Assembly (NCBI GenBank): GCA_023442755.1
Contig: JAEZXS010000358.1
Location: 1 to 8,309 of the forward strand
Direction: 5' to 3'
Length of the DNA stretch: 8,309 nucleotides
DNA from: Pseudomonadota bacterium
GTDB lineage: Bacteria > Desulfobacterota > Syntrophobacteria > Syntrophobacterales > Syntrophobacteraceae
Shown: one piece after another, positions 6,620 to 8,309 of the stretch
Layout: each line of letters starts with the position of its first letter
How positions within the stretch are numbered: position 1 is the first letter of the stretch
Notes under the pieces: model-generated
Databases searched by the model: none
What the model saw: only the letters and a program-made list of their open reading frames with translations
Told to the model about the DNA's origin: nothing
Made by a program: the position numbers and the translations under genes

Positions 6620-8309
6620 CTATTCTTCTTTTTTCAACAATTTCAAACCGGTCGGCCTCTCCCAGAGGCTTGCAACCTGGTCGTCCAGTTTCACCAGGCA
6701 CTCGGTCCCCTTGACCTCGACAACGACTCCAGGGCCGTGAGCGGTCTTGACACGGTCTCCGATTGTCGGGCTGCGGCGTGACGGCCGTGCTTTCCTTTTC
6801 GCCGATGAAGAACTAAGCGGAGCGGCCTGCGAACCGGGATTGGGATAGAATCCGGTCGATTTGCGTTTCTTTTTCTTTAGGTATGCCGGCGCCGCCCCCA
6901 TTAACGGGTCCTCACGCCGGAAGCCCTTGAGGAAATTCTGCCAATCCGGGCTCAGAATGCGCTCGAACGAATGCGATATGGACAAATTTCTGATGGCGCG
7001 TGTGAATCCCACATAGGCAATGTTGACTTCCTCGTTGTATTGCGCCCGGCCGGATTTTTCGGCAGCGCCGAGCATATCGGCCACATCGGAGTCCACATAC
7101 ACGGTATCGTATTCCTGTCCCTTCGAGGCATGGATTGTCGAAAGTATGGCGCCCGCGGAGCCGGCCTGTGATTCCCGGTCCCGGTTGACTTCCGCCATCT
7201 CGTAGATGACGCCGGGAAAGGATTTGGCGTATTTTCGAACCACCTGGGTCATGCCCTTGATTTGAAAGTCCTCGCAGTTCTCGGCATATTCTTCCAGGGC
7301 CTTGATATCTTCGAAAGACTGGAGCCATTCGCTGCGAATCTTCGACTTGTCGCCGTTTTCGAGCCAGTAGACGTCCAGGGTTTGCCAGAGCACCCTTTCG
7401 ATGTCTCTTTCGAAGCGGAAAGCTGCTTTCCTGGAGCGTAGCGCCATCGCATTCGAAAAGAGCGCGAGATTGGTCCTGCTGAGGATCGCACACTTCTTCC
7501 ACGGCGCACTGTCGGTAACCGCCAGGCTGGAGGCCCTTTCCGGGTTGCCCCTGATTTTGAATCCCCGCTCCCCCTTTGCCTGCCTGATGAGGATGTTTGC
7601 CAGGCTTGCAACCGTCTTTCCGAACCTGAAACTCAGCGTGAGGTCGTATTCTTCATCCGAGGGAAGCGCCTGCATGGCGTCGATTGCATATCGAAACCCG
7701 TAGATTTGCTGGTGGCTGTCCCCGACCACGGTGATTCTTCTTTTGCACTTCCGGAGGGCATCGAGCATAACCCCGGACAGATCCTGGGCCTCGTCGACAA
7801 GGATCATGTCATAGCGGTCGAGTGCCCGGTCGAACGCGCCCGATTTATGGAACATCTTCAGGTAGAAATCGTGCGGGCAGGGCTTTTCTTTCCGGTTCCA
7901 CCGGGTGGCCAGTTTCCTGGTGGATTCGATTATGTTGGGAAGGCGCCGTTTGAATAATTCCTGCGCCTGGTCAGGCAGCAGCTTTTCGAAATCACCCACA
8001 CCGTCCTCAATCCGATCGAATGGCGAGTTCAGGAAGAAGACCAGAAAATCGTGAGCTACCTTCGAAAGGACCTGGGGGTTGCCGTGATTGCGAAAATAGG
8101 GCAGCAGGTCTTTGGGGGAGAAATCCCCGACCTGGCCGTAGTCACGCCCCACATAACCCCATGCCAGTGCGTGAACGGTTTTGACTTTGACGTTCGGTGG
8201 GAATTTGCTCTTGGCTTCCTCGCTGGCCTTCCTGTTGAACACCAGGTAGAGGATGCTCTTGTCCGCGTGCGCATTGGCGAGCATGCGCAGGGTCGTCGTC
8301 TTCCCTGTT
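6620..8309 (-). CDS. UvrD/FBH1-like SF1 DNA helicase, 5' end outside the window
   Basis: The visible 562 residues are an ATP-dependent superfamily 1A helicase missing its N terminus. The reading frame is open to the window edge and begins with TGKTTTL, the second half of Walker A, so the ATG at 8284 is internal. Motifs in visible numbering are VFNRKASEEA with TVHALA (Ia region), DEAQD (172-176, Walker B), GDSHQQIYGFR (196-206, motif III), SFRF (226-229, motif IV), TIHASKGQEYD (391-401, motif V) and YVGFTRA (432-438, motif VI). The N-terminal part (FPPNVKVKTVHALAWGYVGR) resembles eukaryotic FBH1 more than classic UvrD or PcrA. After motif VI comes a basic linker (KKKKRKS near 478-484), then a small beta-rich tail (about 515-556, GDRVKTAHGPGVVVEVKG) like the Tudor/KOW-type C-terminal domain of PcrA/UvrD. 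A likely role is translocation on single-stranded DNA in repair or recombination control. The specific substrate is unknown. Confidence 0.92.
   Translation of the reverse strand, partial: TGKTTTLRMLANAHADKSILYLVFNRKASEEAKSKFPPNVKVKTVHALAWGYVGRDYGQVGDFSPKDLLPYFRNHGNPQVLSKVAHDFLVFFLNSPFDRIEDGVGDFEKLLPDQAQELFKRRLPNIIESTRKLATRWNRKEKPCPHDFYLKMFHKSGAFDRALDRYDMILVDEAQDLSGVMLDALRKCKRRITVVGDSHQQIYGFRYAIDAMQALPSDEEYDLTLSFRFGKTVASLANILIRQAKGERGFKIRGNPERASSLAVTDSAPWKKCAILSRTNLALFSNAMALRSRKAAFRFERDIERVLWQTLDVYWLENGDKSKIRSEWLQSFEDIKALEEYAENCEDFQIKGMTQVVRKYAKSFPGVIYEMAEVNRDRESQAGSAGAILSTIHASKGQEYDTVYVDSDVADMLGAAEKSGRAQYNEEVNIAYVGFTRAIRNLSISHSFERILSPDWQNFLKGFRREDPLMGAAPAYLKKKKRKSTGFYPNPGSQAAPLSSSSAKRKARPSRRSPTIGDRVKTAHGPGVVVEVKGTECLVKLDDQVASLWERPTGLKLLKKEE

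Noticed and set aside
8282..8284. The ATG at 8284 as the helicase start
   Set aside because: The frame continues upstream to the window edge and encodes the end of Walker A (TGKTTTL), without which the helicase could not bind ATP.
1..8309. CRISPR array, tRNA, rRNA, IS element or toxin-antitoxin pair
   Set aside because: I looked on both strands and found no spaced direct repeats, cloverleaf, transposase motif or terminal inverted repeats. The window is accounted for by seven ordinary genes and short gaps.

Overview
The window (about 57% G+C by eye) looks like a bacterial chromosome, gene-dense and with ordinary Shine-Dalgarno sites. The protein families and codon style fit a Gram-negative proteobacterium-like organism, and a Desulfobacterota (delta-proteobacterial) host is my best guess. 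No rRNA, tRNA or marker gene is present to settle this. I see no insertion sequence, phage gene, CRISPR array or RNA gene.

Layout: (1) 49-2432, minus strand, is a tight three-gene cassette read right to left: a small Gly/Ser-rich lipoprotein with an SRGGFG tail motif, an ATP-grasp amide ligase of the glutathionylspermidine-synthase (YgiC/YjfC) family, and an eight-helix DUF350 (YjfL-like) membrane protein. The gaps are 15 and 11 bp, so they are almost certainly co-transcribed. (2) 2575-5196, minus strand, is a large MscS-superfamily channel with a signal peptide, a coiled-coil periplasmic domain and 11 predicted helices. It lies upstream of the cassette on the same strand. Its start is best placed at a GTG. 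(3) 5419-6162, plus strand, is a TauE/SafE (TSUP) permease, transcribed divergently from the channel and followed by a strong hairpin terminator. (4) 6266-6475, minus strand, is a 69-residue exported, His/Arg/Trp-rich miniprotein with two tandem HY-x3-G-x-WV-x2-H units. (5) 6620-8309, minus strand, is an SF1 helicase resembling FBH1 with an SH3/Tudor-like C-terminal tail. Its 5' end lies beyond the window, which cuts through the Walker A motif.

How it fits together: the first four genes are all envelope-related (lipoprotein, peptide-type ligase, membrane protein, mechanosensitive channel). The lipoprotein-ligase-DUF350 trio matches the known E. coli yjfM-yjfC-yjfL / ygiB-ygiC arrangement, whose biochemical role is still unresolved. 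It is the best candidate here for poorly understood biology: an ATP-grasp ligase possibly modifying a partner lipoprotein or small molecule at the membrane. The permease, miniprotein and helicase appear to be independent units.
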